The notes beneath the pieces were generated by a model, which did no database searches, was not told the origin of the DNA, and saw nothing but the letters and a program-made list of their open reading frames with translations. This document shows positions 7,441 to 16,764 of a DNA stretch of 47,286 bases, in pieces; the first letter of the stretch is position 1, and the number at the start of each line of letters is the position of its first letter. This stretch comes from Ferruginibacter sp. (GTDB lineage: Bacteria > Bacteroidota > Bacteroidia > Chitinophagales > Chitinophagaceae), in contig JANXVN010000141.1 of assembly GCA_025351645.1 (NCBI GenBank), forward strand, positions 1 to 47,286. Reading direction: 5' to 3'. A program made the position numbers and the translations under genes.

Positions 7441-9141
7441 ATGAATGATCAATATGTAATAGGAGTAGATTATGGAACAGATTCCGTACGTTCTATACTT
7501 GTAAATGCTGCCGACGGAAACGAAATTGCCGCTGCGGTTTTTTATTATCCCCGTTGGAAAGACGGCTTGTTTTGCAATGCGTCGCTTAACCAGTTTCGCC
7601 AGCACCCACTAGATTATGTGGAAGGGCTGGAATATACCATTAAAAGCTGCCTGTTACAAGCTGGCCCTGCCATTGCGGCTAAAGTAAAAGCAATTTCAAT
7701 AGATACTACTGGCTCAACGCCAGTTGCTGTTGATGAAACGGGTACGCCATTGGCCCTGCTGCCAGCTTTTGCCAATAACCCTAACGCTATGTTTGTTTTA
7801 TGGAAAGACCATGCCAGCACCGCAGAAGCAGCAGAAATAAATGAACACGCCAAAAAGTTTGCTATAAATTACCTGCAATTTGTAGGCGGCATATACTCCA
7901 GCGAATGGTTTTGGGCAAAGCTGATGCATATATTAAGGGTAGATGAACAAGTAAGGGAAGCCACTTACAGTTGGGTAGAACATTGCGACTGGATACCGTT
8001 TTTATTAGCCGGTGGAAAAGATGCTAAGCAACTAAAGCGTGGTGTATGCAGCGCAGGCCACAAAGCCTTGTGGAGCGCCGAGTATAACGGCCTGCCACCA
8101 GATGAGTTCTTCACCTCTATGGAGCCATTGTTAAAAGGGTTTACAGAAAAATTATTTACAAAAACTTATACTTCTGCAGAATCTGTAGGAAACCTATCTG
8201 AAGAATGGGCGCTTAAACTGGGCCTAAGCATCAATGTAATTATCGGCGTAGGTGCTTTTGATGCGCACATGGGCGCGGTAGGCGGGCAAATAGAAGCCTA
8301 TCATTTAAGCAAAGTAATGGGCACTTCTACCTGCGACATGCTGGTAGCACCAATGGAAGAGGTAGAAGGCAAATTAATAAAAGGTATTTGCGGGCAAGTA
8401 CCAGGTTCTGTTATACCTGGTATGATGGGCATGGAAGCCGGGCAATCTGCCTTCGGCGATGCGTATGCCTGGTTTAAGGATGTACTGGCATGGCCGTTGC
8501 ATAAACTGCTGCCAAAATCAACCATTATTGATGCGGATACAGCTGCCAAATTAATTGAAGAAACTACCAACAATATCATAGCCGAACTAAGCAAAGAGGC
8601 CAATAAAATTTCGGTGGATGAAAGCAGCGAACTCGCTCTGGATTGGTTAAATGGCCGCCGTACGCCGGATGCTGACCAATTATTAAAAGGCGCTATTGCC
8701 GGATTGAACTTAGGCACAGATGCACCACGTATTTTTCGTGCTATTGCAGAAGCTACCTGTTTTGGTGCCAAAGCAATTGTAGATAGGTTTAATGATGAAG
8801 GTGTACCGGTAAAAGGTTTGATAGGTATTGGCGGCGTTGCAAAAAAATCGCCTTTTATTATGCAGATGATGGCCGATGTTATAGGCATGCCGATACGCAT
8901 CCATAAATCGGAACAGACCTGTGCTTTAGGCGCAGCCATGTTTGCAGCCACCGCAGCAGGTATTTATAGTAAGGTAGAAGAAGCCATGGTAGCTATGGGG
9001 CAGGGTTTCGATGCTACCTACACACCCAATGCAAGCAAGGTGCCCATCTATAAAAAACGTTATAACCGTTACCAGCAATTAGGTAAATTTTTAGAGAGCG
9101 AAAAAACATCCGTACATATTTTAGAAGCAGCATCTTTATGA
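7441..9141 (+). CDS. araB: Ribulokinase
   Basis: A FGGY-family sugar kinase of 566 residues, the usual AraB length. It phosphorylates L-ribulose to L-ribulose 5-phosphate with ATP in the cytoplasm. The N-terminal domain opens with the phosphate-1 motif 'VIGVDYGTDSVRSILV'. It carries the AraB-typical 'LWKDHAS' and 'SSEWFWAKLMHILR', then 'GAFDAHMGAVGG', 'KVMGTSTCDMLV' and 'EAGQSAFGDAYAWF'. The C-terminal domain ends with the adenosine-binding 'IGIGGVAKKSPFIMQMMADV' and 'LGAAMFAA'. The start is the ATG of MNDQYVIG; the open frame extends 17 codons upstream but runs into the promoter. It overlaps araD by 4 nt (ATGA), so the two are translationally coupled. Likely repressed by AraR without arabinose. 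Confidence 0.97.
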   Translation: MNDQYVIGVDYGTDSVRSILVNAADGNEIAAAVFYYPRWKDGLFCNASLNQFRQHPLDYVEGLEYTIKSCLLQAGPAIAAKVKAISIDTTGSTPVAVDETGTPLALLPAFANNPNAMFVLWKDHASTAEAAEINEHAKKFAINYLQFVGGIYSSEWFWAKLMHILRVDEQVREATYSWVEHCDWIPFLLAGGKDAKQLKRGVCSAGHKALWSAEYNGLPPDEFFTSMEPLLKGFTEKLFTKTYTSAESVGNLSEEWALKLGLSINVIIGVGAFDAHMGAVGGQIEAYHLSKVMGTSTCDMLVAPMEEVEGKLIKGICGQVPGSVIPGMMGMEAGQSAFGDAYAWFKDVLAWPLHKLLPKSTIIDADTAAKLIEETTNNIIAELSKEANKISVDESSELALDWLNGRRTPDADQLLKGAIAGLNLGTDAPRIFRAIAEATCFGAKAIVDRFNDEGVPVKGLIGIGGVAKKSPFIMQMMADVIGMPIRIHKSEQTCALGAAMFAATAAGIYSKVEEAMVAMGQGFDATYTPNASKVPIYKKRYNRYQQLGKFLESEKTSVHILEAASL

Positions 9142-9836
9142 GCCAATACCAAGCCATACAACAATCGGCCTACGATGCCAATATGCAACTGCCCAAACTA
9201 GGGCTGGTGCTTTTTACTTTTGGCAATGTTAGCGCTGCCGATAGGAGCCTGGGCGTATTTGCCATCAAGCCCAGCGGCGTGCCTTACGAAAACCTGTCAC
9301 CAGCAAAAATGGTGATTGTTGATTTTGATGGCAACACGGTAGAAGGTAGCCTTCGCCCATCTTCTGATACAAAGACCCATGCGGTGCTATACAAGCATTG
9401 GCCCAACATTGGCGGCATAGTGCATACACATTCTACCTATGCTACGGCATGGGCGCAAAGCTTGCGCAGCATTCCTATTTTTGGCACTACGCATGCCGAC
9501 CATAACACGGTAGACATACCTTGCGCACCGCCAATGAGCGATGAAATGATACAAGGCAATTATGAATACGAAACTGGTTTTCAAATAATGGATGAGCTGA
9601 AGGAAAAAGGCTTAAGTTATGAAGAAATTGAAATGATATTGGTAGGTAACCATGCCCCTTTTACCTGGGGAAAAACGCCGGAGAAAGCAGTGTACAACAG
9701 TGCCGTTTTAGAAGCCATTGCACAGATGGCATTACTGACAGAAAAGATAAACCCCAATGCACCAAGGCTAAAAGATGCATTGATAAAGAAACATTACGAA
9801 CGCAAGCACGGGGCGGATAGTTATTATGGGCAGTAA
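9138..9836 (+). CDS. araD: L-ribulose-5-phosphate 4-epimerase
   Basis: A class II aldolase-fold enzyme, 232 residues, that converts L-ribulose 5-phosphate to D-xylulose 5-phosphate, the exit from arabinose catabolism into the pentose phosphate pathway. The phosphate loop 'GNVSAADR' (29-36) and 'KPSGVPYENL' (44-53) are present. The zinc ligands match E. coli AraD in spacing: Asp77, His96 and His98 in 'VHTHSTYATAWAQ', and His172 in 'GNHAPFTWG'. The C-terminal 'KHGADSYYGQ' supplies the conserved tyrosine. Its ATG overlaps the araB stop codon. No terminator follows; instead there is a 495-nt repeat-rich gap before the GH127 gene. Confidence 0.97.
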   Translation: MSQYQAIQQSAYDANMQLPKLGLVLFTFGNVSAADRSLGVFAIKPSGVPYENLSPAKMVIVDFDGNTVEGSLRPSSDTKTHAVLYKHWPNIGGIVHTHSTYATAWAQSLRSIPIFGTTHADHNTVDIPCAPPMSDEMIQGNYEYETGFQIMDELKEKGLSYEEIEMILVGNHAPFTWGKTPEKAVYNSAVLEAIAQMALLTEKINPNAPRLKDALIKKHYERKHGADSYYGQ

Positions 9837-9862
9837 GCAAAATCACGCCCAGCCAGGTCCAG

Positions 9863-10010
9863 CCTCCCTGCCCTTCGAAGGAGGGTTCCTGGAGTAGGCT
9901 GATGTGAGGTGTATCCGCAAATGGAGCAGGGCGTAAGCCAGCTATTTAAAAAGCCATAGCAAGGCAACAGAGTCAGGCCCCCTCTCCTTTGAAGAGGGTT
10001 GGGGTGAGGT
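9863..10010. repeat. Dispersed palindrome family A, two arms
   Basis: The left arm is CCTCCCTGCCCTTCGAAGG followed by AGGGTT (9863-9887). The right arm is CCCCCTCTCCTTTGAAGAGG followed by GTTGGGGTGAGG (9978-10009). Each has a short self-complementary core. The left arm matches copies at 15816, 23784 and 30418, and the right arm matches the one at 37115. Confidence 0.7.
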
Positions 10011-10215
10011 AAGAAGAGTCTTGGAAATAATAATTCCACGGCAATATTATACACTGTATCCTTGTCTCTTTGGGGACAAAATACGGCTAGAAAACATCGA
10101 CAATAATATTTGTATTGCGTGCCATAGGTACGCTATGTGCTACCTGACAAAATATTAATTATTGAACGAAGTAGTAAATTGAGGAGGTGCTGAAAAAAGA
10201 ACCAATGTAAAATAG

Positions 10216-10258
10216 TGCGACGCCACCGCAGCTTCACATAGCTGCTGTATTGGCCGGA
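10216..10258 (-). repeat. Dispersed repeat family B (inverted copy)
   Basis: Read on the minus strand this is GGCCAATACAGCAGCTATGT followed by GAAGCTGCGGTGGCGTCGCAC. It is nearly the same as copies at 18694 and 41219. GCAGC and GCTGC within it can form a small hairpin. Confidence 0.7.
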
Positions 10259-10331
10259 ACAACAAAAAAAGCATTGTAGAAAAACGGAACAACTATTAAC
10301 GATATACTAAGCTTGAATAAACTCATTACAA

Positions 10332-12344
10332 ATGAAAAAAATTCTTTTATTAGCGTTGCTTTTTTCGGGTGCTACGGCACATGCGCAGCAAAAAGATTAT
10401 CCCATACAAGCCGTTGATTTTACACGGGTAAAACTTGCTGATAATTTTTGGCTGCCGAGGATAGAAATTAATCGGACGGTCACAATCCCTGCATCTTTTG
10501 AGCGTTGCGAAAGTACTGGCAGGGTAAAGAATTTTGAGATGGCCGCAAAAAAGCAAGGCAAATTTTGCACTACATTCCCTTTTGATGATACCGATATTTA
10601 TAAGACGATTGAAGGTGCATCTTTTTCGCTGGCGGTGCACCCGGATGCAAAGCTGCAGGCTTATGTAGATTCGCTGATTGCCATTGTAGCAAAGGCGCAG
10701 GAACCCGATGGATACTTATACACCGCCCGTACAATTGACCCCACTAAGCCGCATGCATGGGCAGGTAAAGAAAGGTGGGAAAAAGAAAGGGAATTGAGCC
10801 ATGAATTATACAACGCCGGCCATTTATACGAAGCTGCGGCCGCTCATTATTTAGCCACTAAAAAAAGGAACTTATTAGACATTGCGTTAAAAAATGCAGA
10901 CCTTGTCTGCTCCGTTTTTGGCCCTGAAAAAAAGCATGTAGCACCAGGCCATGAAATTGTAGAAATGGGCTTGGTAAAGCTGTACCGCATTACTGGTAAA
11001 AAAGAATATTTATCTACCGCTAAATTTTTTATTGAAGAGCGCGGCCACTACAATGGCTACGACCCTAACAGTAAAGATGTTTTTAAAAATGGTTCTTACT
11101 GGCAGGATGATAAGCCGGTAAATAACCAGGACGAAGCAGAAGGGCATGCCGTACGTGCGGGTTACCTATACAGCGCAATGGCTGATGTGGCGGCACTTAC
11201 AGGCGATGACAGCTTATTGCATGCCATTGATAAAATTTGGGAAAACGTAGTAGAAAAGAAGATGTATGTACAAGGAAGCGTAGGCGCTATCGGTGATGGA
11301 GAAAGGTTCGGCGGCAATTATGAACTGCCCAATGCAACTGCCTATAACGAAACTTGTGCTGCTATCGCTAACGTTTATTGGAACTACCGCATGTTCCTGC
11401 TGCATGGCGATGCCAAGTACATGGACATACTGGAAAAATCTTTGTACAATGGCTTGATATCCGGCGTTGGCTTAGATGGTAAATCTTTCTTTTACACCAA
11501 TGCCATGCAGATTAAAAATAGCTTTCTGCACAAGGATATGGAAGCAACACGCTCTGGCTGGTTCGAATGCTCTTGCTGCCCTACCAATTTGGCAAGGCTT
11601 ATACCTTCTATACCTGGTTATATGTATGCGCAAAAAGATGATAATTTATACATCAACCTGTTTATTGCCAGCAACGCCAACTTTATTATCCGCAACAAAA
11701 ATGTACAGGTTAGCCAGCAAAATAATTACCCTTGGGATGGTACCCTTACATTCACCATCAACCCACAAAACACCACCACTTTTAATTTGAAAGTACGTAT
11801 ACCAGGCTGGGCTAACAATGAGGCAATACCTTCCACGCTTTACCAGTTTCAAAACAATGCAGCTACTACATCCAAGCCTGTTATAAAAGTAAATGGGGTT
11901 GCCGTGAATTATAGTATGGAGCACGGTTATGCCGTTATTGGCAAAGCATGGAAAAAAAATGATAAAGTAGAAGTAACCCTGCCAATGGAAGTAAGAAGGG
12001 TTGTGGCCAACGAAAAAGTAAAAGATGATATAGGCAAGATAGCGCTGCAGCGTGGCCCATTAATGTATTGTGCCGAATGGCCGGATAACAATGGCAAAAC
12101 GAGCAACATCATTATACCGGCATCTGCCACTTTTACCAGCGAGTTTAAGCCTGAGTTATTAAATGGTGTGATGGTTTTAAAATCGGAAGTGCCTGCAATT
12201 ATAGTAAACAACAGCGAAAATGTTGTCACCGTACAACAGCCTTTTACTGCCATACCTTATTACAGCTGGGCAAATAGGGGCAAGGGCGAAATGATGCTGT
12301 GGTTTCCAGAGGCGGTTAAAGACATTGATTTAATTGCAAAATAA
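10332..12344 (+). CDS. GH127 beta-L-arabinofuranosidase, exported
   Basis: A 670-residue protein with a signal peptide (MKKILLLALLFSG, cleavage near 'AHAQ'), so it acts in the periplasm or on the cell surface. The GH127 (HypBA1-type) signatures are present. Glu324 in 'GERFGGNYELPN' is the likely acid/base. Glu340 and Cys342 in 'YNETCA', with Cys415 and Cys416 in 'ECSCCPTN', form the zinc site that holds the cysteine nucleophile (Cys415 by alignment with the Bifidobacterium enzyme). Known members release beta-linked L-arabinofuranose from plant hydroxyproline-rich glycoproteins or rhamnogalacturonan side chains. The C-terminal third is beta-sandwich-like. It sits between araD and araA, which fits an arabinose-releasing role. 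Confidence 0.93.
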   Translation: MKKILLLALLFSGATAHAQQKDYPIQAVDFTRVKLADNFWLPRIEINRTVTIPASFERCESTGRVKNFEMAAKKQGKFCTTFPFDDTDIYKTIEGASFSLAVHPDAKLQAYVDSLIAIVAKAQEPDGYLYTARTIDPTKPHAWAGKERWEKERELSHELYNAGHLYEAAAAHYLATKKRNLLDIALKNADLVCSVFGPEKKHVAPGHEIVEMGLVKLYRITGKKEYLSTAKFFIEERGHYNGYDPNSKDVFKNGSYWQDDKPVNNQDEAEGHAVRAGYLYSAMADVAALTGDDSLLHAIDKIWENVVEKKMYVQGSVGAIGDGERFGGNYELPNATAYNETCAAIANVYWNYRMFLLHGDAKYMDILEKSLYNGLISGVGLDGKSFFYTNAMQIKNSFLHKDMEATRSGWFECSCCPTNLARLIPSIPGYMYAQKDDNLYINLFIASNANFIIRNKNVQVSQQNNYPWDGTLTFTINPQNTTTFNLKVRIPGWANNEAIPSTLYQFQNNAATTSKPVIKVNGVAVNYSMEHGYAVIGKAWKKNDKVEVTLPMEVRRVVANEKVKDDIGKIALQRGPLMYCAEWPDNNGKTSNIIIPASATFTSEFKPELLNGVMVLKSEVPAIIVNNSENVVTVQQPFTAIPYYSWANRGKGEMMLWFPEAVKDIDLIAK

Positions 12345-12348
12345 AATA

Positions 12349-12491
12349 TTGCCGGTGAGGCGGTAAGCCGGTAATATAAATATAAAAGAGAAATACAAAA
12401 AATAAAGTTGTAAGCACTTTTAAAAGCGCCTTACAAATTTACCGGCAAACTAGAAAGTATAATTAAAAACGCCTTACCGCCTTACCGGCAA
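12349..12491. repeat. Inverted repeat enclosing the araA leader
   Basis: TTGCCGGTGAGGCGGTAAG (12349-12367) and CTTACCGCCTTACCGGCAA (12473-12491) are reverse complements with one mismatch over 19 nt. Between them lie a further GCCGGTAA (12367-12374), GTAAGCACTTTTAAAAG, CGCCTTAC and ACCGGCAA. The motif thus occurs as several half copies in both directions. It fills nearly the entire gap between the GH127 gene and araA. Confidence 0.8.
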
Positions 12492-12517
12492 AAAAATAAA
12501 AATAAAAATATAACCCA

Positions 12518-14017
12518 ATGATAGATCTTAAAGCATTTGAAGTTTGGTTTGTAACCGGCAGCCAGCATTTGTACGGAGAAGAAACTTTGCGCCTGGTAGC
12601 GGAACATTCCCAAACCATCGCCGCCTCGTTAAACAGCCCTTCGCAAATGCCTGTAACAGTAGTTTTTAAGCCAACCGTAAAATCAACCGAAGAAATTTAT
12701 AGTATTTGTGCAGCTGCCAACAACGATAAAAATTGCATCGGCATCATCGCCTGGATGCACACTTTTTCGCCCGCAAAAATGTGGATTGGTGGCTTAAAAA
12801 TATTGCACAAGCCATTGTGCCATTTGCACACACAATTTAACCGCGACATACCATGGAACGATATTGACATGGACTTTATGAACCTTAACCAAAGTGCCCA
12901 CGGCGACCGTGAATTTGGTTTTATGGTTAGCCGTATGCGCATCAACAGAAAAGTAATTGTAGGCCATTGGCAAGACCCTGAAGTGCTGCAACAACTCAAT
13001 GGATGGAGCCGAAGCGCCGCCGGATGGAACGATTGGCAGGGCGCTAAGTTTGTGCGCTTTGGCGATAACATGCGCTATGTAGCCGTAACAGATGGCGATA
13101 AAGTAGAAGCAGAATACAAGTTTGGCTATGCGGTAAATACCCATGGCATTGGCGACTTGGTGACGGTAATAAACCAAACCAGCGATGCGGCCATTGATAC
13201 ATTGATTGAAGAGTACAGCGACCAATATACGTTGATGCCATCGCTATTAAAAGGTGGTGAAAAATATAATTCTTTAAGGGATGCCGCTAAGATAGAAATT
13301 GGCATGCGTGCCTTTTTACAAGATGGAAATTACAAAGGCTTTACAGATACTTTTGAAGACCTGCATGGTATGGCGCAATTACCGGGCATAGCGGCGCAAC
13401 GCTTAATGGCAGAGGGCTACGGCTTTGCCGGCGAAGGCGATTGGAAAACAGCAGCCTTAGTGCGTGCCATGAAAGTAATGGGTAGTGGATTGAAAGGTGG
13501 CAACTCATTTATGGAAGATTATACCTATCATTTAGACCCTGCCAATTCAATGGTTTTAGGTTCTCACATGCTGGAAATTTGCCCGTCAATCGCAGATGGC
13601 AAACCAAGCTGCCAGGTACATCCATTAGGCATTGGTGGCAAAGATGACCCTGTAAGATTGGTATTTAATTCTGCCGCAGGCCCGGCCTTAAATGCTTCGC
13701 TTATAGACATGGGCAACCGCTTTCGTTTGCTCGTGAACGAAGTAGAAGCCGTAGCACCAATAAACGATTTGCCAAAGCTACCCGTGGCCCGTGTTTTGTG
13801 GAAACCATACCCTGATATGAAGACAGGCTGCGCCGCATGGATACTTGCCGGCGGAGCGCACCACACAGGCTATAGCCAAAACCTTACCGCCGAAAATTTG
13901 CAGGATTTTGCAGAAATGGCTTCCATAGAATTTGCGCTCATTGGAAAAAACACCAACCTTTATCAATTTAAAAATGAGCTTCGCTGGAACGAAGTGTTTT
14001 ATCAAATCAATAAATAG
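12518..14017 (+). CDS. araA: L-arabinose isomerase
   Basis: A 499-residue cytoplasmic isomerase (E. coli AraA is 500) converting L-arabinose to L-ribulose, Mn2+-dependent. The N-terminus '[17 protein letters not shown]' is diagnostic. Catalytic and metal residues fall at or next to the E. coli positions: Glu306 in '[13 protein letters not shown]', Glu333 in '[10 protein letters not shown]', His350 in '[11 protein letters not shown]', and His449 (or His448) in '[10 protein letters not shown]'. Substrate-loop segments such as '[13 protein letters not shown]' and 'THGIGDLV' are intact. It lies 173 nt after the GH127 gene, behind a large inverted repeat that may carry regulatory information, and 58 nt before the symporter gene, with which it is probably co-transcribed. 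Confidence 0.98.
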   Translation: MIDLKAFEVWFVTGSQHLYGEETLRLVAEHSQTIAASLNSPSQMPVTVVFKPTVKSTEEIYSICAAANNDKNCIGIIAWMHTFSPAKMWIGGLKILHKPLCHLHTQFNRDIPWNDIDMDFMNLNQSAHGDREFGFMVSRMRINRKVIVGHWQDPEVLQQLNGWSRSAAGWNDWQGAKFVRFGDNMRYVAVTDGDKVEAEYKFGYAVNTHGIGDLVTVINQTSDAAIDTLIEEYSDQYTLMPSLLKGGEKYNSLRDAAKIEIGMRAFLQDGNYKGFTDTFEDLHGMAQLPGIAAQRLMAEGYGFAGEGDWKTAALVRAMKVMGSGLKGGNSFMEDYTYHLDPANSMVLGSHMLEICPSIADGKPSCQVHPLGIGGKDDPVRLVFNSAAGPALNASLIDMGNRFRLLVNEVEAVAPINDLPKLPVARVLWKPYPDMKTGCAAWILAGGAHHTGYSQNLTAENLQDFAEMASIEFALIGKNTNLYQFKNELRWNEVFYQINK

Positions 14018-14075
14018 CCTTATTATTACAATCTTATTTATTTTTAAGTTTTAGTTTAAAACAAATTGTCTGCAT

Positions 14076-15761
14076 ATGAACAAAAACCTCGCTCTCGCCG
14101 ATTACATCGTATTCGTTGTTTATTTTATTATTGTGGCAGGTTATGGCTACAGCATTTACCGTAAACGTAAAAAGAACGAGCATGATGCCAAGGCTTATTT
14201 TTTGGCAGAAGGTACGCTTACCTGGTGGGCCATCGGAGCATCGCTAATAGCCTCTAACATTTCTGCAGAACAGTTTATCGGCATGAGCGGCGAAGGTTTT
14301 TTCTTAGGCATCGCAGTTGCAGCCTACGAGTGGCTGGCCGCTATTGCCCTAATTGTTGTTGCAGTATGGTTTATACCCGTTTACCTTAAAAATAAAATTT
14401 ACACCATGCCTCAGTTTTTAAAAACGAGGTATAACGAATCCGTTGCATTAATAATGGCGGTATTTTGGTTGTTTTTATATGTGTTCGTAAACCTAACTTC
14501 TATTTTGTATTTAGGTGCGGTGGCCATCAATGGCATCGCAGGCGGCGGTTACCTACATTATATAATGGTAGGGCTGTCTATCTTTGCATTGCTCATCTCT
14601 TTAGGCGGCATGAAGGTGGTAGCATACACCGATGTTATACAGGTTGCAGTACTTATTATTGGAGGCCTGGTTACAACTTATATAGCCCTTACAACTGTAG
14701 GGGAGCACTTTGGTGTAGGGCAAAATGCCATTGCTGGTTTTAAAGTGCTGATGCACGAAGCGCCTGAACATTTTAAAATGATCATCCCCAAGCCAACGGC
14801 CACATCTTCTCAAAATGATATCAACAAGTACCTTACCTTTCCAGGCCTGCTTTCCTACGCAGCTGGTATATGGATCATTAATTTAAATTATTGGGGCTGT
14901 AACCAATACATCACACAGCGTGCACTGGGCGCAGATTTACAGACCGCACGCACCGGTATTTTATTTGCCGGCATACTCAAATTATTTATGCCGCTTATTG
15001 TTATGTTGCCTGGTATTGCTGCTTTTGTTTTATACAAAAGCAACCATTTGCCGCAGTTGACAGGTGGTAAAGATGGTGCTTATTCAGCCATACTAACCTT
15101 TTTGCCCACCGGTTTAAAGGGGTTGTCAGTTGCTGCCTTAACCGCTGCTATTGTAGCATCGCTAGCTGGTAAAGTAAATAGTATCTCCACCATTTATACG
15201 CTGGATATCCATAAAAAATATATCCAGAAAGATGCCGACGAAAGGAAGCAAGTATACACCGGAAGGATAGCCGTATTTGCGGCCATGTTACTGGCAGTAT
15301 TATTTACCTGGAACGATTTATTAGGCATAGGCGGCGTAGGTGGGTTTACTTACATCCAAAAATATACCGGCTTTATTAGCCCTGGTGTATTCGCTATGTT
15401 TTTTCTGGGTATGTTTTGGAAACGTACAACAGGTGCTGCAGCAATTGTGGGCGTACTATTGGGCTTTCTTTTATCGGTAGTATTTAACGAGTATGCACCT
15501 GCCTGGTTTGGCAACGATACTTTTTTCTACACTGCTTATCCAAACGGAAAAGGTGGCTTCGAAATACCATTCCACATTTGTATGGGCCTATCATTCCTGT
15601 TCACTATGATAGCAATGATTGCCGTTAGTTTTGCTGGCCCTAAAATAAATCCAAAAGCATTTGAACTGGATAAGTCGATGTTTAAATTACAGCCACAAAC
15701 AACAGTGCTCATCGTTATTACATTGTTGATAATCGCCGCACTATACGTTAAATTCTGGTAA
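14076..15761 (+). CDS. Sodium:solute symporter (SSS family), probable arabinose importer
   Basis: A polytopic inner-membrane protein of 561 residues with about fourteen hydrophobic segments, typical of the SSS/SGLT family (LeuT fold). The family signature in helix 1 is 'SLIASNISAEQFIGMSGEGFFLG' in parts: the Na+/substrate region 'ASNISAEQFIGMSGEG' at about 59-74. Other conserved segments are 'YTMPQFLKTRYN', 'GGMKVVAYTDVIQ' and 'ALTAAIVASLAGKVNSIST', which carries the Na2-site serine cluster. Relatives near araA/araB in Bacteroidota are taken to import L-arabinose with sodium. Placement directly after araA supports this, although glucose or galactose SSS transporters look similar. AAATTGTC at 14063-14070 just before the ATG resembles part of the candidate AraR site. 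Confidence 0.9.
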   Translation: MNKNLALADYIVFVVYFIIVAGYGYSIYRKRKKNEHDAKAYFLAEGTLTWWAIGASLIASNISAEQFIGMSGEGFFLGIAVAAYEWLAAIALIVVAVWFIPVYLKNKIYTMPQFLKTRYNESVALIMAVFWLFLYVFVNLTSILYLGAVAINGIAGGGYLHYIMVGLSIFALLISLGGMKVVAYTDVIQVAVLIIGGLVTTYIALTTVGEHFGVGQNAIAGFKVLMHEAPEHFKMIIPKPTATSSQNDINKYLTFPGLLSYAAGIWIINLNYWGCNQYITQRALGADLQTARTGILFAGILKLFMPLIVMLPGIAAFVLYKSNHLPQLTGGKDGAYSAILTFLPTGLKGLSVAALTAAIVASLAGKVNSISTIYTLDIHKKYIQKDADERKQVYTGRIAVFAAMLLAVLFTWNDLLGIGGVGGFTYIQKYTGFISPGVFAMFFLGMFWKRTTGAAAIVGVLLGFLLSVVFNEYAPAWFGNDTFFYTAYPNGKGGFEIPFHICMGLSFLFTMIAMIAVSFAGPKINPKAFELDKSMFKLQPQTTVLIVITLLIIAALYVKFW

Positions 15762-15776
15762 CCTTTTCTTTGCTGG

Positions 15777-15808
15777 GCCCGGGCAATAATTTTAATTATT
15801 GCCCGGGC
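15777..15808. repeat. Perfect 15-bp hairpin after the symporter gene
   Basis: GCCCGGGCAATAATT, two T, then AATTATTGCCCGGGC: a perfect stem with a two-base loop, 16 nt after the stop codon. No T tract follows, so it is more likely an mRNA 3'-end stabiliser or a repeat boundary than a classic terminator. It runs straight into a family-A repeat. Confidence 0.85.
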
Positions 15809-15815
15809 TAATACA

Positions 15816-15915
15816 GCCTCCCTGCCCTCCGAAGGAGGGTTCTAGTCTCCAGCGATTTATAAAAGCTCTTCAATTGGCTTACTCTAAAAATCCTCCTTTG
15901 GAGGGCCGGCAGGCT
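15816..15915. repeat. Dispersed palindrome family A, paired-arm copy
   Basis: Left arm GCCTCCCTGCCCTCCGAAGG (15816-15835, then AGGGTT) and right arm CCTCCTTTGGAGGGCCGGC followed by AGGCT (15892-15915) are inverted copies of each other around about 50 nt. This is the layout of a small non-coding inverted-repeat element. Confidence 0.8.
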
Positions 15916-16001
15916 AGCAGTGGGGCATATGCCGAAGTGAGGTTAAAATGATGACAGGCACGGTTTAATTTATTTTATTAAAGGGCATGAATTTTTATTA
16001 C

Positions 16002-16019
16002 TTAATTTTAAAATTGTCA
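16002..16019 (+). promoter_or_regulatory. Candidate AraR operator upstream of araR
   Basis: TTAATTTTAAAATTGTCA shares its AATTGTCA end with the araB and GH51 sites. It lies 35 nt before the araR ATG, a position suited to autoregulation. The -7 element is not clear. Confidence 0.4.
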
Positions 16020-16053
16020 CTCAGACTATACTATTAACTAAGATTCAAGAAGT

Positions 16054-16764
16054 ATGCGCCGTTATTCCCAGCAAAAAAGATTTTTATTCGCCGTTGACTG
16101 CATTATTTTTGGCTATGATGGGCAAGAGCTAAAATTACTGGTAATACAAAGAAGCTTTGAGCCTTTTAAAGGCATGTGGAGTTTAGTAGGCGGCTTTGTA
16201 AGCGAAACCGAAAGTGCAGAAGGCGCAGCAGCAAGGGTTTTAAAAGACCTTACCGGCCTTGATGGCTTATATATGGAACAGTTGCATAGCTTTACAGACC
16301 CAGAGAGGGATGCTGTGGAACGCACAGTTTCCATTGCCTATTTCGCCCTCATCGATATAAAAAAATACAAGCAGCAAATAAATGAAGATTATCACCCTGC
16401 CTGGTTCCCCATCAATAAATTACCCGAACTTATTTTTGACCATACAAAAATTGTAGAGCTGGCCAAAGAGAAATTACGCTACAATGCAGCGCTTCATCCA
16501 TTATTGTTTGAATTATTGCCTGCTAAATTTACTATGCCCCAATTACAAAGCCTGTACCAGGCCGTTTACAATGCCGAATTTGATAAAGGCAACTTCAACC
16601 GTAAATTATTATCTACCAAACTGTTATTAAAACTAAAAGATAAAGACAAGCTCAATTCCAAAAAGGGCGCTTTTTATTATAAAGTTGATATTAAAAAATA
16701 CAGCGCTGGCTTTAAGTCGTTCCTCAATTTTGTGCCAAGCCAGCATGTAAATAGTGTACTTTAA
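16054..16764 (+). CDS. araR: Nudix-type transcriptional regulator of arabinose use (AraR)
   Basis: A 236-residue NrtR-family regulator: an N-terminal Nudix-like effector domain (about 10-150) and a C-terminal winged-helix DNA-binding domain ('LQSLYQAVYNAEFDKGNFNRKLLSTKLLLKL'-type region, about 165-210). The Nudix box is recognisable ('GGFVSETESAEG', 46-57) but its catalytic glutamates are replaced: Val62, Asp65 and Leu66 stand where REUXEE is expected. It should therefore bind rather than hydrolyse a ligand. Characterised Bacteroides relatives bind L-arabinose, which releases them from DNA. It stands alone between the araA-symporter pair and the glycosidase genes, with repeat DNA before and a long gap after. 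The name rests on homology plus context. Confidence 0.88.
   Translation: MRRYSQQKRFLFAVDCIIFGYDGQELKLLVIQRSFEPFKGMWSLVGGFVSETESAEGAAARVLKDLTGLDGLYMEQLHSFTDPERDAVERTVSIAYFALIDIKKYKQQINEDYHPAWFPINKLPELIFDHTKIVELAKEKLRYNAALHPLLFELLPAKFTMPQLQSLYQAVYNAEFDKGNFNRKLLSTKLLLKLKDKDKLNSKKGAFYYKVDIKKYSAGFKSFLNFVPSQHVNSVL

Larger units (their letters stand above)
9837..10331. other. Gene-free gap between araD and the GH127 gene
   Basis: No convincing open reading frame is seen. It holds two family-A palindromes (9863-9890 and 9978-10009) and one inverted family-B repeat (10216-10258), separated by AT-rich sequence. GACAATAATATTT at 10099-10111 is a weak relative of the candidate AraR site. No clear terminator or promoter was recognised. 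Confidence 0.7.

Noticed and set aside
9824..10054. Minus-strand open frame across the araD-GH127 gap
   Set aside because: It runs through family-A repeats and the end of araD; composition reflects the repeats.
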